Notes: generated by a model from the sequence alone, not told the origin. Positions 1 to 8,733 are shown, numbered from the stretch's first letter. The stretch: DNA of 64,000 nt from Pseudarthrobacter defluvii (GCF_030323865.1 NZ_CP066362.1:248001-312000); one strand, 5' to 3'. A program made the numbers and translations.

Positions 1-130
1 GGACGGCCAGATCTCCGTGGAGGAACTGCTCGCTGAACTCGGCTTCAACTGGACGGCAGAACCTGTGGGCGGTGGCCCGGCAGGCGGGACTTCCGAGGGC
101 GAAGAGTACAGCCAGCCCGCGCTGTTCTAG
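1..130 (+). CDS. C-terminal end of an unidentified protein (5' truncated)
   Basis: The reading frame enters from outside the window (first full codon at 2) and stops at the TAG at 128-130. The 42 visible residues include an acidic stretch (ISVEELLAELGF) and a Gly/Glu-rich tail ending in QPALF. No domain can be recognised from this fragment and I assign no function. It converges on the DUF3592 gene, whose stop lies 30 bp away. The coding call rests on an open frame in G/C-ending codons up to the window edge. Confidence 0.5.
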   Translation, partial: DGQISVEELLAELGFNWTAEPVGGGPAGGTSEGEEYSQPALF

Positions 131-160
131 CTGCCTGCTCCTGGTCCGGTCCGGGTACCA

Positions 161-592
161 CTAACCCAGCGGGAAGACGCCGATAAACCAGAACGAAACC
201 ACGGCAAAGACTGCGAAAAACGCAATCAGGCAGCCCATTACGGTACGCGGTTCTGAGGAAACCTGGAGCGACTCGTTCGGGTTGACCGGGTTGTAGGCAA
301 CCTCGATCAGCGAGCCCGGCGCCGGCTGCTCCACTGTCGAAATTTCTGACTTGCCCATGAAGAGGGTGCCCCGCGGATCGGTGAACTGGTAGGTGGGGTA
401 ATAGCGCAGGTTACGGCTGGAGCCGCCTGTTCCACCGATCCATCGGGTGGCGCTGCCGGTGACAGTAGCCTGCGCCTTGGGCCACGCAGCCATCTGCTGG
501 CTCTGGCGCTTGGTCCTGCGTGCCGCGTAGACCAGTGAAAATATGGCGGCCGCAACAAACAGCGCCCACACGATGTACAGAATGGTTTTCAT
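161..592 (-). CDS. DUF3592-like membrane protein
   Basis: 143 residues. There is an N-terminal membrane segment (about 3-23, ILYIVWALFVAAAIFSLVYA), a central soluble domain and a C-terminal membrane segment (about 120-140, CLIAFFAVFAVVSFWF). The layout, with YYPTYQFTD and GSLIEVAYNPVNP in the middle, fits DUF3592 proteins, which have no established function. The ATG at 592 was preferred over in-frame extensions towards 940 because the extension reads as the antisense of mutY, and GGGGGAA lies just upstream as a weak ribosome site. It follows mutY on the same strand with a 58-bp gap. Confidence 0.75.
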   Translation of the reverse strand: MKTILYIVWALFVAAAIFSLVYAARRTKRQSQQMAAWPKAQATVTGSATRWIGGTGGSSRNLRYYPTYQFTDPRGTLFMGKSEISTVEQPAPGSLIEVAYNPVNPNESLQVSSEPRTVMGCLIAFFAVFAVVSFWFIGVFPLG

Positions 593-650
593 GGTTCCCC
601 CGGTTCCGGTCACCAAGAAGTATGCCATCCCGGCCCCCGCGGCCGGTTGC

Positions 651-1685
651 TCAGGCTGGTAGCCGGAAGCCGCCGTCGTGCATCTCCGCCAGCCCGTCCG
701 CCAGCAGCCCTGCCAGCGCCCGGTCCAATTGCTCGGGGGCGGAGTTGAGCCGGTGCAGGGCGGCCAGGGGCACGCCGATTCCCTCCGGCGCGTAGCCAAG
801 ATCGGCGGGTTCGCGGTGGAACATGTCCGGCGGCACGGGTGCGTCCGCCAGCCGCAGCACGGCCAGCACGGCGCCCCGGACCTGGCGGTCGGTGCCGTGC
901 CAGGACTGCCCTTTGGGAACGTACGACGGCGGCGGCTCACCGGCGGCGAGCCAGGCGCAGGAGTCTCTCACGGGACAGTCGGCGCACTTGGGGGCGCGGG
1001 CCGTGCACACCAGCGCCCCCAGTTCCATGACTGCGGCGTTCCAGCGCACGGAGGTTTCGTCGTTGTCCGGCAGCAGGGCGGCAGCAAGGCGCATTTCCGC
1101 CGCCGTCAGGGCCGGGGCCGGTAGCGCTGTGCCGGTGATGAGCCGGGCGTGCACCCTGCGGATGTTGGTGTCCACCACCGTTTCCCGACGGCCGTAGGCA
1201 AAAGCTGCTACGGCCGCGGCGGTGTAGCTGCCCACGCCGGGAAGGGTCAGCAGTTCCGCGTAAGTGTCGGGGACCTTGCCGGCGTGGTCCTGCACGATGG
1301 CGGTGGCCGCCGCGTGCAGCCTCAGGGCCCGCCGTGGGTAGCCCAGCCGGCCCCAGGAACGGACAGCTTCGCCTGCCGGTTCACCTGCCAGGCCGGCGGG
1401 AGTGGGCCAGCGCTTGAGCCACTCATGCCAGACGGGCAGCACCCGGACCACAGGCGTCTGCTGCAGCATGATCTCGCTGACCAGCACGCCCCAGGGGGAG
1501 CAGCCAGGGTCCCGCCACGGCAGGTCGCGGGCAATGCCGGCGAACCAGCCATTGATCCGCCGGTGCAGCAGCTCCAGGTCCGCGGAGGCGACTGATGCGT
1601 CCGTAATGGGGGAGGTTTGAGTTTCGATGCCAACACTGTAGTGGATGGATTCCGGCGGGCCGAAAACCGGGTGTGACCAGAGCAA
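651..1685 (-). CDS. mutY: A/G-specific adenine DNA glycosylase
   Basis: The 344-residue HhH-GPD glycosylase removes adenine mispaired with 8-oxoguanine. Visible features, in order: WRDP near 57-60, SEIMLQQT with catalytic Glu71, the helix-hairpin-helix LPGVGSYTA around 148-156, catalytic Asp172 in VVDTN, and a 4Fe-4S motif with Cys227, Cys234, Cys237 and Cys243 (spacing 6-2-5). The C-terminal 8-oxoG recognition domain is short, as in other actinobacterial MutY proteins. The start is uncertain: the first about 25 residues look non-conserved and a GTG near residue 18 is an alternative. The disA-mutY neighbourhood is typical of actinobacteria. Confidence 0.93.
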   Translation of the reverse strand: MLWSHPVFGPPESIHYSVGIETQTSPITDASVASADLELLHRRINGWFAGIARDLPWRDPGCSPWGVLVSEIMLQQTPVVRVLPVWHEWLKRWPTPAGLAGEPAGEAVRSWGRLGYPRRALRLHAAATAIVQDHAGKVPDTYAELLTLPGVGSYTAAAVAAFAYGRRETVVDTNIRRVHARLITGTALPAPALTAAEMRLAAALLPDNDETSVRWNAAVMELGALVCTARAPKCADCPVRDSCAWLAAGEPPPSYVPKGQSWHGTDRQVRGAVLAVLRLADAPVPPDMFHREPADLGYAPEGIGVPLAALHRLNSAPEQLDRALAGLLADGLAEMHDGGFRLPA

Positions 1686-1743
1686 TGGGCCGGCGGCGGC
1701 GTGGTGGCCGTGCAGAACCGGAGGCGTTCCCTAGCCTAGAAGG

Positions 1744-2439
1744 ATGGGCAGGCAAGGCAATTCATCAGCACGCGGCACGTCGGGTTCCAGCAGCGTCCGG
1801 AAACCGAGCGCCGCTGTATACCGCCGCCGCCGGCTGGTCGCTGGCGGTGCCCTGCTGCTGGTGATCGCACTCGTGGTCAGCGGTTTCGCCTTGGCGGGTG
1901 CCTTCAAGGGCGGATCGCAGCAGGCCTCCTCCACCCAGCCTTCTCCCACCGACCCTGCCTCCGCGAATCCGGCGGCCTCAGCCACACCCTCCGCTTCCGC
2001 CTCGGCAACTGCTTCCGCCACGCCGTCGCCCACTGCCTCCGCAACCCCCACCTGCAACCAGAACCTGGTGACCGTCACTGCCACCACGGACAAACCCGCC
2101 TACGGCCCCGGTGAAAACCCGATGCTCACGCTCAAGGTGACCAACGGAGGCAAAGTCCCCTGTGAGGTCAACATAGGCACCTCGCAGATGGAATTCCTGG
2201 TGACCAGCGGCTCGGACCGGATCTTTTCTTCCAAGGACTGCCAGGCGTCCAGCGAGGACCTGGTGAAGGTCATTGCGCCCGGCGCCAGCGAAACAGCCAA
2301 CTTCCCGTGGAACCGGAACCGCAGCACCGATGGCTGCAAAGAGGTGGCCGCTGCTCCCGGCGGTGGCGGGGCGTACTACATCTTCACCGCGAAGCTGGGC
2401 TCACGGGCCAGCCCCAAGGCGGTCTTCCAGCTGAACTGA
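1744..2439 (+). CDS. Membrane-anchored or secreted protein of unknown function
   Basis: 231 residues. A basic N-terminus (VYRRRR) is followed by one hydrophobic segment (about 32-54), a low-complexity Ser/Ala/Thr/Pro linker (about 58-102), and a folded domain of about 125 residues starting at CNQNLVTVTATTDKPAYGPGE. Three further cysteines (C139, C169, C198 approximately) suggest disulfides outside the cell. The folded part looks like an Ig-like beta domain, which is an inference from DKPAYGPGENPMLTLKVTN. It is transcribed divergently from mutY and converges on disA. Confidence 0.75.
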   Translation: MGRQGNSSARGTSGSSSVRKPSAAVYRRRRLVAGGALLLVIALVVSGFALAGAFKGGSQQASSTQPSPTDPASANPAASATPSASASATASATPSPTASATPTCNQNLVTVTATTDKPAYGPGENPMLTLKVTNGGKVPCEVNIGTSQMEFLVTSGSDRIFSSKDCQASSEDLVKVIAPGASETANFPWNRNRSTDGCKEVAAAPGGGGAYYIFTAKLGSRASPKAVFQLN

Positions 2440-2448
2440 CTATTCCGT

Positions 2449-2516
2449 CCCCATCGATTGCTCCGTAGTTGTCGTTTTGAGGCGTGAAAACGACAACTAC
2501 GGAGCAATCGATGGGG
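2449..2516. repeat. Perfect 30-bp inverted repeat between convergent genes
   Basis: Left arm 2449-2478 and right arm 2487-2516 are exact reverse complements over all 30 bases, with an 8-base loop GAGGCGTG. The outer end reads CCCCATCGATTGCTCC and the inner end GTAGTTGTCGTTTT. It lies 9 bp after the stop of the upstream + gene and 70 bp before the end of disA, so it could terminate both transcripts. Its length, perfection and moderate GC are unlike the short GC-rich terminators elsewhere in this window, so it may be a dispersed repeat. Confidence 0.8.
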
Positions 2517-2586
2517 TTTAGCCGTGGCGCTGGGGGCAGTGCTGCAGGGGCTGAACCGGCGCGGTGCTGGGTTTAGCCCGGGGTGT

Positions 2587-3663
2587 CTAGAGGAACCGGT
2601 CCAGGAGGCTTGCTTCGGCCATCCGGCTCAGGCCCTCGCGTACGGTCCGGGCACGCTGGTCGCCGATGCCATCAACGGTCATGAGATCGTCGATGGTTGC
2701 GGCCATCAGGAACTGCAGGCCCCCGAAATGGTCCACCAGGCGGTCCGCAACGGCCTTGGGCACTGCCTTGAGGCCGGACAGCAGGCGGTAACCGCGGGGC
2801 TGGACCACTGCATCCAGGTTCGCCTCGCCGCCGGCAAACCCAACTATTGCCGAAATCTTGCCCAGGTCGATCAGCTCGGTGGGGCCCAGGTTGACCAGCT
2901 CGGTGACGGCTTTTTCGATATCCTCGGCGGAGGCGTGGGGGCTGGCGTAGTCCCGGATGATGACGTCGCTGCCCGGGCCACGCCCCACGGTGAGTTCGTC
3001 CAGCTGGAGGGAGAGGAGGCGGCCGTCCTCGCCCAGTTCCAGGACGTACTGCGAGATTTCCTCTGAAATGCGGCGGACCATTTCCTGCCGCTGGAGGGTG
3101 ACGGCCACATCCCGCACGGTCACCATGGCTTCGATTTCCAGGGCTGAGAGCGAACTGGTGACCTGGTCCAAGCGGGCGCGGTAGCGCTCCAGGGTGGCAA
3201 GGGCCTGGTTGGCGCGGGCCAGGACGTTTTCCGAGCCCTCCAGGACGTGCCGCAGGCCGTTGACGTAGAGGGCGATGATCTGCATGGACTGGCTGACCGA
3301 TATGACAGGTACGCCCGTCTGCTTGGCCACCCGTTCCGCCGTGCGGTGGCGGGTGCCGGACTCCTGGGTTTCGATGCTGGAGTCCGGGACCAGCTGGACC
3401 GCGGCGCGCAGGATGTTGCCCGCGTCCTTGTCGCAGATGATGGCGCCGTCCATCTTGGCCAGCTCGCGCAGACGGGTGGGCGAGAATTCGATGCCGATAT
3501 CGAACCCGCCCGAGCAGATGGAATCGATAGTGCGGTCAGACCCCAGCACGATGAGCGCGCCGGTGCGTCCGCGCAGGATCCGTTCCAGGCCGTCGCGGAG
3601 GGGAGTTCCGGGTGCAACCCTGCCCAGAGTGGCCCTCAGCGATTCTTCGGGGCTCCGCGCCAT
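2587..3663 (-). CDS. disA: DNA integrity scanning diadenylate cyclase
   Basis: The 358-residue enzyme makes cyclic di-AMP from two ATP and scans DNA for branched structures. The DAC domain (about 1-145) carries the signature MDGAI (Asp72-Gly73-Ala74) and GTRHRTAER (103-111). A helical linker follows, and a C-terminal HhH DNA-binding domain ends near DLMTVDGIGDQRARTV. Length matches the family. Its usual partner radA is present but about 7 kb away, separated by unrelated genes. It converges on the gene ending at 2439. Confidence 0.96.
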   Translation of the reverse strand: MARSPEESLRATLGRVAPGTPLRDGLERILRGRTGALIVLGSDRTIDSICSGGFDIGIEFSPTRLRELAKMDGAIICDKDAGNILRAAVQLVPDSSIETQESGTRHRTAERVAKQTGVPVISVSQSMQIIALYVNGLRHVLEGSENVLARANQALATLERYRARLDQVTSSLSALEIEAMVTVRDVAVTLQRQEMVRRISEEISQYVLELGEDGRLLSLQLDELTVGRGPGSDVIIRDYASPHASAEDIEKAVTELVNLGPTELIDLGKISAIVGFAGGEANLDAVVQPRGYRLLSGLKAVPKAVADRLVDHFGGLQFLMAATIDDLMTVDGIGDQRARTVREGLSRMAEASLLDRFL

Positions 3664-3911
3664 AGGTATGTCCCTTCAAAGGTGCGGACCGCCGCCCGCA
3701 GGAATGCCGGCATCAGTAGTTGGCCGGCAGGATCAGAAAGTGCTCTGATTCCCCGCAAGCTCAATGATAGGGGTAAGAAGCCCAAGTTCCGCACGGGCAA
3801 GCCCCAAAGTGCCTCATTAGGGGGTCTCGGAAAGTACCGGGAAAACGCGCTCGACGGCGGGTGCGGGCAGGGCATTTTTCCCCCTTTAAGTCCCGGGTGG
3901 AGTGCCGTTGC

Positions 3912-4412
3912 CTAGACCATCCCTCCCAATGGCGAGATGGCCCTGGTGCTGCTGTCCCAGAGGCGCGCCCCCGTGCCCTGGCCTTCAAGGCGCAGGTCCA
4001 GCAGGTCCATGGCTGTTCCGAGTTGGTGGCCCGGAATACGGCGGGAGATGGTGACGTGCGGCGTCCATGCCCCCGGCAGTGTCAGCGGCAACGCACCAGA
4101 CAGGCCCTGGTGGAGGCACCTGTGCAGGTCCAGCAGGGGAGCGGTCAGCAGGACGGCCCTGGCCAGGACATACTTGCCCGGCCCCGCGGGGAAAACGATG
4201 GCGCCGGAGAACGTGACGTTCACGGGCAGCGCCTGCCACGGACCATCCCCATCAGCCCGCAGGTCCGTCCCGGCGGCAAGCGTGATGTGCGGGCTGTTGC
4301 TGGGGGAGCTGTGCGCTGCAAGGCTCGGAAGGCCCGCGGCCTGCAGCCGCGCCCAGTCCGCCCTGATCAGGGAATCGGTGGGGCCGTCAAAAAACAACTC
4401 GATGCTGCGCAT
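3912..4412 (-). CDS. 2'-5' RNA ligase / cyclic phosphodiesterase family protein
   Basis: 166 residues with two 2H-phosphoesterase signatures: HIT at 42-44 (SPHITLAAG) and HVT at 119-121 (TPHVTISRR). This LigT-like fold acts on 2',5'-linked or cyclic phosphates of nucleotides and RNA; the substrate here cannot be told. The ATG at 4412 was chosen because the upstream part of the open frame is the antisense of the next small gene and lacks family features. The gap to that gene, on the same strand, is 17 bp. Confidence 0.82.
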   Translation of the reverse strand: MRSIELFFDGPTDSLIRADWARLQAAGLPSLAAHSSPSNSPHITLAAGTDLRADGDGPWQALPVNVTFSGAIVFPAGPGKYVLARAVLLTAPLLDLHRCLHQGLSGALPLTLPGAWTPHVTISRRIPGHQLGTAMDLLDLRLEGQGTGARLWDSSTRAISPLGGMV

Positions 4413-4429
4413 GAACCCATCATGCGGGA

Positions 4430-4678
4430 TCAGCGCTTGAGGTCCCTGAGCATCCGCTCCAGGTCCCTGCTGACTTTTGAAAGGGAGGCGGCCCGAAGCG
4501 CCTTGTGTTCTTCCGCTGTCTGGACTCCGCGCTTTCGCGGTGAGCCGGCGGAAAGGCTGGGATCGGGACGCTGTGCCGCGGACGCGTCGAAGCTGTCGAC
4601 GGCACCGAAGCGGTCGGCAAGGTTGGTGGCCAGCGGGTCGAAGAAGAGGTTGCCGGTGAAGGTGGCGCCATGCATCAT
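4430..4678 (-). CDS. Small conserved-looking hypothetical protein
   Basis: 82 residues beginning MMHGATFTGNLFFDPLATNL and ending in a basic helix (ASLSKVSRDLERMLRDLKR). No recognised domain. The middle is Ser/Pro rich and likely disordered. The frame is supported by third-position G/C and by its tight spacing (17 bp) to the downstream RNA-ligase-like gene. It diverges from prfC. The second Met (4675) is an equally good start. Confidence 0.55.
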   Translation of the reverse strand: MMHGATFTGNLFFDPLATNLADRFGAVDSFDASAAQRPDPSLSAGSPRKRGVQTAEEHKALRAASLSKVSRDLERMLRDLKR

Positions 4679-4872
4679 GCGCCCAAGCTAACGTCCCGGC
4701 ATTTCGCGGCTTTGAACGTTCGGTTTCGCCTTCGTTAAGCGGCGCCGCTGCCGTTTGCGGCCCTGCGATAAACTTGTACTTTGGCCGTTTGCCAACGACA
4801 TTCCCCGCCCATGAGTCGCAGCGCAGTTCCCGACAGGCCCTGGGCAGCCACAACCGCAGCGAAAGTAGCACC

Positions 4873-6486
4873 GTGTCCCAAGATGTCCTGACCCCCGCCC
4901 GGATCTCCGAGATTCACAAGGAGGCGGGCCGCCGCAGGACCTTTGCCGTCATTTCCCACCCCGACGCCGGCAAGTCCACGCTCACCGAAGCGCTGGCCCT
5001 GCACGCAAAAGTGATCGGCACCGCGGGCGCCTCCAGCGGCAAGGCCAACCGCAGGGAAACCGTCTCCGACTGGATGCAGATGGAAAAGGACCGCGGCATC
5101 TCCATCAGCTCGGCCGCCCTGCAGTTCTCCTACCGTGACACCGTGATCAATCTCCTCGATACCCCCGGCCACGCCGACTTTTCCGAGGACACCTACCGCG
5201 TGCTGGCCGCCGTCGACTGCGCCGTGATGCTGGTGGACGCCGCAAAGGGCCTGGAAACCCAGACCATGAAACTCTTCGAGGTCTGCAAGCAGCGCAACCT
5301 GCCCATCATCACCGTCATCAACAAATGGGACCGCCCGGGCCTGGACGCCCTGGCGCTCATGGACGAGATCACCGAACGCACCGGCCTGCAGCCCATGCCG
5401 CTGACCTGGGCCGTGGGCATTTCCGGCGACTTCCGCGGCGTTTGGGACCTGCGCAACGACCGCTTTGCCCGGTTCCAGCGCAACAACGCAGGCGCGCAGA
5501 TCGCCATCACCGACTACTTCACCCCGGAGGAAGCCGCGGAAGACCAGGGCAGCAACTGGTCCGACGCCGTGGACGAGGCGGGACTGGTGATCGAGTCCAA
5601 CCTCGAATTCGACGTAGACGCCTTCCACGCCGGCCAAGCCACCCCCATCCTCTTCAGCTCCGCCGCGCTGAACTTCGGCGTCAAGGAACTGCTGGACGCA
5701 CTGGTGGACTTTGCGCCGCCGGCATCCCCGCGCCCGGACGTGGACGGCAACCCGCGCCCGGTGGAATCCCCGTTCTCCGGCTTCGTGTTCAAGGTCCAGG
5801 CCGGCATGAACAAGGCCCACCGCGACCATGTCGCCTTCATTCGCGTCTGCTCCGGCGTCTTCGAACGCGGCATGGTGGTTACCCAGACCCGTACCGGCAA
5901 GTCCTTCGCCACCAAGTACGCGCAGCAGGTGTTCGGCCGCGAACGCGAAGTCATCGACGAGGCCTACCCCGGGGACGTTGTCGGGCTGGTCAACGCGTCC
6001 TCGCTGCGCGTCGGTGACAGCCTGTTCCTTGAGGAAGCCGTGGAGTACCCGGCCATCCCGCTGTTCGCCCCTGAGCATTTCCAGGTGGCCCGGTCAAAGG
6101 ACCCCAGCAAGTTCAAGCAGTTCCGCCGCGGCATCGAGCAGCTCGAACACGAGGGCGTCATCCAGCTGCTCCGCTCCGACCTCCGCGGTGACCAGGCGCC
6201 GGTGCTCGCCGCCGTCGGACCCATGCAGTTCGAAGTGGTGGAGGACCGCATGGCGCACGACTTCAGCGCCCCCATGCGCCTGGAACGCCTGCCCTACTCC
6301 CTGGCAAGGATTACGACGGCGGACGCCATGCCGGCGCTGGCCAACGTACCGGGCGCGGAGGTGCTTTTGCGGTCCGATGGCGAGTACCTCGCCTTGTTCA
6401 ACGACGTGTGGGCGCTGCGGCGGATTGAGAAGAACCACCCGGACCTGACGCTTGTGCCCATCGGCACGCATAACCCGGCGAAGTAG
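4873..6486 (+). CDS. prfC: Peptide chain release factor 3
   Basis: This translational GTPase recycles RF1/RF2 from terminated ribosomes. From the GTG at 4873 it has 537 residues, close to the family's about 530. G1 is SHPDAGKST (28-36), G3 is DTPGHADFSED, G4 is NKWD; domain 2 and the C-terminal RF3 domain follow (PLFAPEHFQVA, LAAVGPMQFEVVEDRM). The open frame extends up to 4774, but those 33 residues have no counterpart in RF3; the GTG aligns with the normal N-terminus just before the RRTFAVISHP block. The next gene starts one base after its stop. Confidence 0.96.
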   Translation: MSQDVLTPARISEIHKEAGRRRTFAVISHPDAGKSTLTEALALHAKVIGTAGASSGKANRRETVSDWMQMEKDRGISISSAALQFSYRDTVINLLDTPGHADFSEDTYRVLAAVDCAVMLVDAAKGLETQTMKLFEVCKQRNLPIITVINKWDRPGLDALALMDEITERTGLQPMPLTWAVGISGDFRGVWDLRNDRFARFQRNNAGAQIAITDYFTPEEAAEDQGSNWSDAVDEAGLVIESNLEFDVDAFHAGQATPILFSSAALNFGVKELLDALVDFAPPASPRPDVDGNPRPVESPFSGFVFKVQAGMNKAHRDHVAFIRVCSGVFERGMVVTQTRTGKSFATKYAQQVFGREREVIDEAYPGDVVGLVNASSLRVGDSLFLEEAVEYPAIPLFAPEHFQVARSKDPSKFKQFRRGIEQLEHEGVIQLLRSDLRGDQAPVLAAVGPMQFEVVEDRMAHDFSAPMRLERLPYSLARITTADAMPALANVPGAEVLLRSDGEYLALFNDVWALRRIEKNHPDLTLVPIGTHNPAK

Positions 6487-6487
6487 G

Positions 6488-7732
6488 GTGGCCAACCTTC
6501 CGGCGGGCCCGGCACAGGCCCGCGCCGTGGTGACCGGAATCGGCACAATTAATCCGCTCGGTGCCACGGTCAAGGAGACCTGGGAGGCCCTGCTCGACGG
6601 GCGGTCCGGGATTGCGGTGCTGGAGCAGGACTGGGCGGAGCAGCTGCCGGTCAGGATCGCCGGGCAGGTGACGACGGATCTTGCGGAGCACCTCAGCACC
6701 CGAGAAATGAAACGGATGGACCGCTGCGGCCAGCTTGCCCTGATTGCGGCACGGGAAGCATGGGTGCAGGCAGGTGCCCCCGAGGTGGATCCTGAGCGGT
6801 TTGCCGTGGTCATCGGCTCCGCGTACGGCGGGCTGGGCTCCACCATCGAACAGGACCGGGTGCTGACGGCGTCCGGCCCGCGGAAAGTCTCGCCACATAC
6901 CCTCACCCGGTTGATGGCCAATGGGCCGGCGGCCTGGGTCTCCATCGATCTCGGTGCGCGTGGCGGTGCCAGGACGCCTGTCAGCGCCTGCGCCTCCGGG
7001 GCTGAGGCGATTGTCCAGGCAGCCGAGCTGATCCGCTCAGGTGCTGCCGACGTCGTAATTGCCGGTGGTGTTGACGCCTCGGTTAACGACCTGGTGATCA
7101 GCGGCTTTTCCCAGATCCGTGCCCTGTCCACGCGCGCGGACGAACCGCAGCGGGCGTCCCGTCCCTTCGATGCCGGCCGGGATGGCTTTGTGCTGGCGGA
7201 GGGCGCTGCGGTGGTGGTGCTGGAAAGCGAAGAGCATGCCCGGAACCGGGGCGCCGCCATTCTGGGAGCGGTGGCCGGCGGGGCGGTGACGTCCGATGCG
7301 AACGACATCGTCGCCGCCGATCCCGCGATGCAGCGCAGGGTCATGCAGAAGGCGCTGGATTGTGCGGGTATGCAGCCGGCGGACATTGGCTTCGTCCATG
7401 CACATGCCACCTCCACTCCCGTGGGTGACCGGCTGGAAGGCCAGGCGATCAGCGCAGTCTTCGGCCCCAACGTGCCGGTAACGTCCACGAAGGGTCATAC
7501 TGGCCATTTGCTGGGTGGAGCGGGTGCGCTGGCCGCCGTCGTGGTCCTTGAAGCCCTCGGCACCGGCCAACTGCCGGGAACCCTGAACGTCGAGGCGCTG
7601 GACCCGGAGGTGGACCTCAACGTCATCACCGAAGGAACCTACCAACTGGCCCCGGACCATACACGGGCCGGGCTAGTGAACGCCTTCGGTTTCGGTGGGC
7701 ACAGCGTGGCCCTGGTGCTAACCGGCGCCTAG
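6488..7732 (+). CDS. Beta-ketoacyl-ACP synthase II (FabF-like), stand-alone
   Basis: 414 residues from a GTG one base after the prfC stop. The thiolase-fold condensing enzyme has the Cys-His-His triad: Cys168 in VSACASGAEA, His306 in HAHATSTPVGD, His340 in KGHTGHLLGG, with Lys335. It should elongate acyl-ACP with malonyl-ACP. No acyl carrier protein, ketoreductase or malonyl transferase is adjacent, so it is an extra KAS outside a fab cluster; a role in secondary lipid or pigment synthesis is possible but unsupported. Translational coupling to prfC is likely given the spacing. Confidence 0.9.
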   Translation: MANLPAGPAQARAVVTGIGTINPLGATVKETWEALLDGRSGIAVLEQDWAEQLPVRIAGQVTTDLAEHLSTREMKRMDRCGQLALIAAREAWVQAGAPEVDPERFAVVIGSAYGGLGSTIEQDRVLTASGPRKVSPHTLTRLMANGPAAWVSIDLGARGGARTPVSACASGAEAIVQAAELIRSGAADVVIAGGVDASVNDLVISGFSQIRALSTRADEPQRASRPFDAGRDGFVLAEGAAVVVLESEEHARNRGAAILGAVAGGAVTSDANDIVAADPAMQRRVMQKALDCAGMQPADIGFVHAHATSTPVGDRLEGQAISAVFGPNVPVTSTKGHTGHLLGGAGALAAVVVLEALGTGQLPGTLNVEALDPEVDLNVITEGTYQLAPDHTRAGLVNAFGFGGHSVALVLTGA

Positions 7733-7748
7733 TCAAACGCCGGAAACG

Positions 7749-7800
7749 CCGGAACGGTGCGGGTCCGCCGGAACTGATCGGCGTTTCCGCACCGTGCCGG
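7749..7800. terminator. GC-rich hairpin between convergent genes
   Basis: CCGG (7749-7752) plus CGGTGCGG (7755-7762) pair with CCGCACCG (7787-7794) plus CCGG (7797-7800), separated only by a 2-nt internal mismatch. An alternative stem pairs GGAAACGCC with GGCGTTTCC. It sits between the stops of the converging ketoacyl synthase and NUDIX genes. There is no U tract, which is common in actinobacteria. Confidence 0.5.
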
Positions 7801-7834
7801 CGATCCGGATGCAGCAGTGCGCTAAGCGGCTGGT

Positions 7835-8323
7835 CTAGCGTGCTGCCATGTCTTCAACCAGTGCATCAAGGATGGGCAGCTGGCCCTTGACGAGTTTGAG
7901 CCGGGCTTCCTCCTCCGGAAACCAGCGGGCGTCGTCAATTTCCGGGTAGTGCTGGATCCTGCCGGACCCCTTGGGCCACTCAAGCGGAAAGGTGTTGCTG
8001 CTGATGACCTCCGGGTCGAAAGCGGCTTCCGCGGTGTAAACGGTGATGATCTTTCCGGAGGATTGCCGGAATTCGCCAAGCAGCCTGTACTCGACTCCGG
8101 GGGCTTCAGTGCCCATCTCCTCGGCGAACTCGCGCCGGGCGGCGGTCAGCGGGTCCTCGCCGTCGGCGTACTCGCCCTTGGGAATGGACCAGGCGTGGGC
8201 GTCCTTGCGTGCCCAGAAGGGGCCGCCCATGTGGGCGATCCATACCTGCAACCCATCGTGGGCGCCGGCGGGTGCGGGCAGGTCCTGCCGATACAGCAGT
8301 ATGCCGGCGCTTCGAATGGGCAT
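7835..8323 (-). CDS. NUDIX hydrolase
   Basis: 162 residues with a full NUDIX box from Gly50 to about Gly71 (GEYADGEDPLTAARREFAEE, then MG), containing REFAEE that binds Mg2+. The N-terminus SAGILLYR and HMGGPFWARKDAHAWSIPKG resemble the subgroup related to predicted NTP pyrophosphohydrolases with a DAHAWSIPKGE signature. It should cleave a nucleoside diphosphate linked to another moiety; the substrate is unknown. It appears monocistronic, with a small hairpin in its 5' region. Confidence 0.88.
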   Translation of the reverse strand: MPIRSAGILLYRQDLPAPAGAHDGLQVWIAHMGGPFWARKDAHAWSIPKGEYADGEDPLTAARREFAEEMGTEAPGVEYRLLGEFRQSSGKIITVYTAEAAFDPEVISSNTFPLEWPKGSGRIQHYPEIDDARWFPEEEARLKLVKGQLPILDALVEDMAAR

Positions 8324-8339
8324 TGATCCTCCAACCAGG

Positions 8340-8359
8340 GCACTTCCCGGCGGAAGTGC
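8340..8359. repeat. Short perfect hairpin upstream of the NUDIX gene
   Basis: GCACTTCC (8340-8347) and GGAAGTGC (8352-8359) are perfect inverted copies with loop CGGC. It lies 17 bp upstream of the NUDIX start and could be an operator or a 5' UTR structure. No further evidence distinguishes these. Confidence 0.35.
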
Positions 8360-8452
8360 AATTGCCGTCCGCCGTTAACGTGCAGTTCACGGCGCTGCTC
8401 TAGGTTATTCCTTCAGGCACTTCGCTAGGCACCTCGCTCGAAGGGACCACTC

Positions 8453-8689
8453 ATGGCCAACATCGCTGAAGTTTTGGGACGGCTGACGCCGGAAGAAGTG
8501 GATGAGCTGCGCAGCCTTGGCCCGCAGGGTCACCTGCCGCGGCACCTTGTGGAGGCCCTGGACCGGGCGGCCGGAGGAGCGGGCTCCGGCCGGGGGTACT
8601 ACGTGGCAAACGGCAATGTGAGCGCCACCGGCGGCCCGCTGCTGGTGCTGCGCAGCGATGTCTCCCGCTGGCTGAGCGCCGGTTCCTGA
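8453..8689 (+). CDS. Small hypothetical protein
   Basis: 78 residues with an N-terminal helical part (NIAEVLGRLTPEEVDELRSL), a Gly-rich turn (AAGGAGSGRGYYV) and a C-terminal part ending LLVLRSDVSRWLSAGS. No recognised domain, signal peptide or membrane segment. GAAGGGA six bases before the ATG is a reasonable ribosome site. It is transcribed alone and converges on the histidine kinase gene. Confidence 0.6.
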   Translation: MANIAEVLGRLTPEEVDELRSLGPQGHLPRHLVEALDRAAGGAGSGRGYYVANGNVSATGGPLLVLRSDVSRWLSAGS

Positions 8690-8733
8690 CCGCTGGCTCC
8701 AAACTGGGCGTCGGCCGGGTCAGCCCGAACCGT

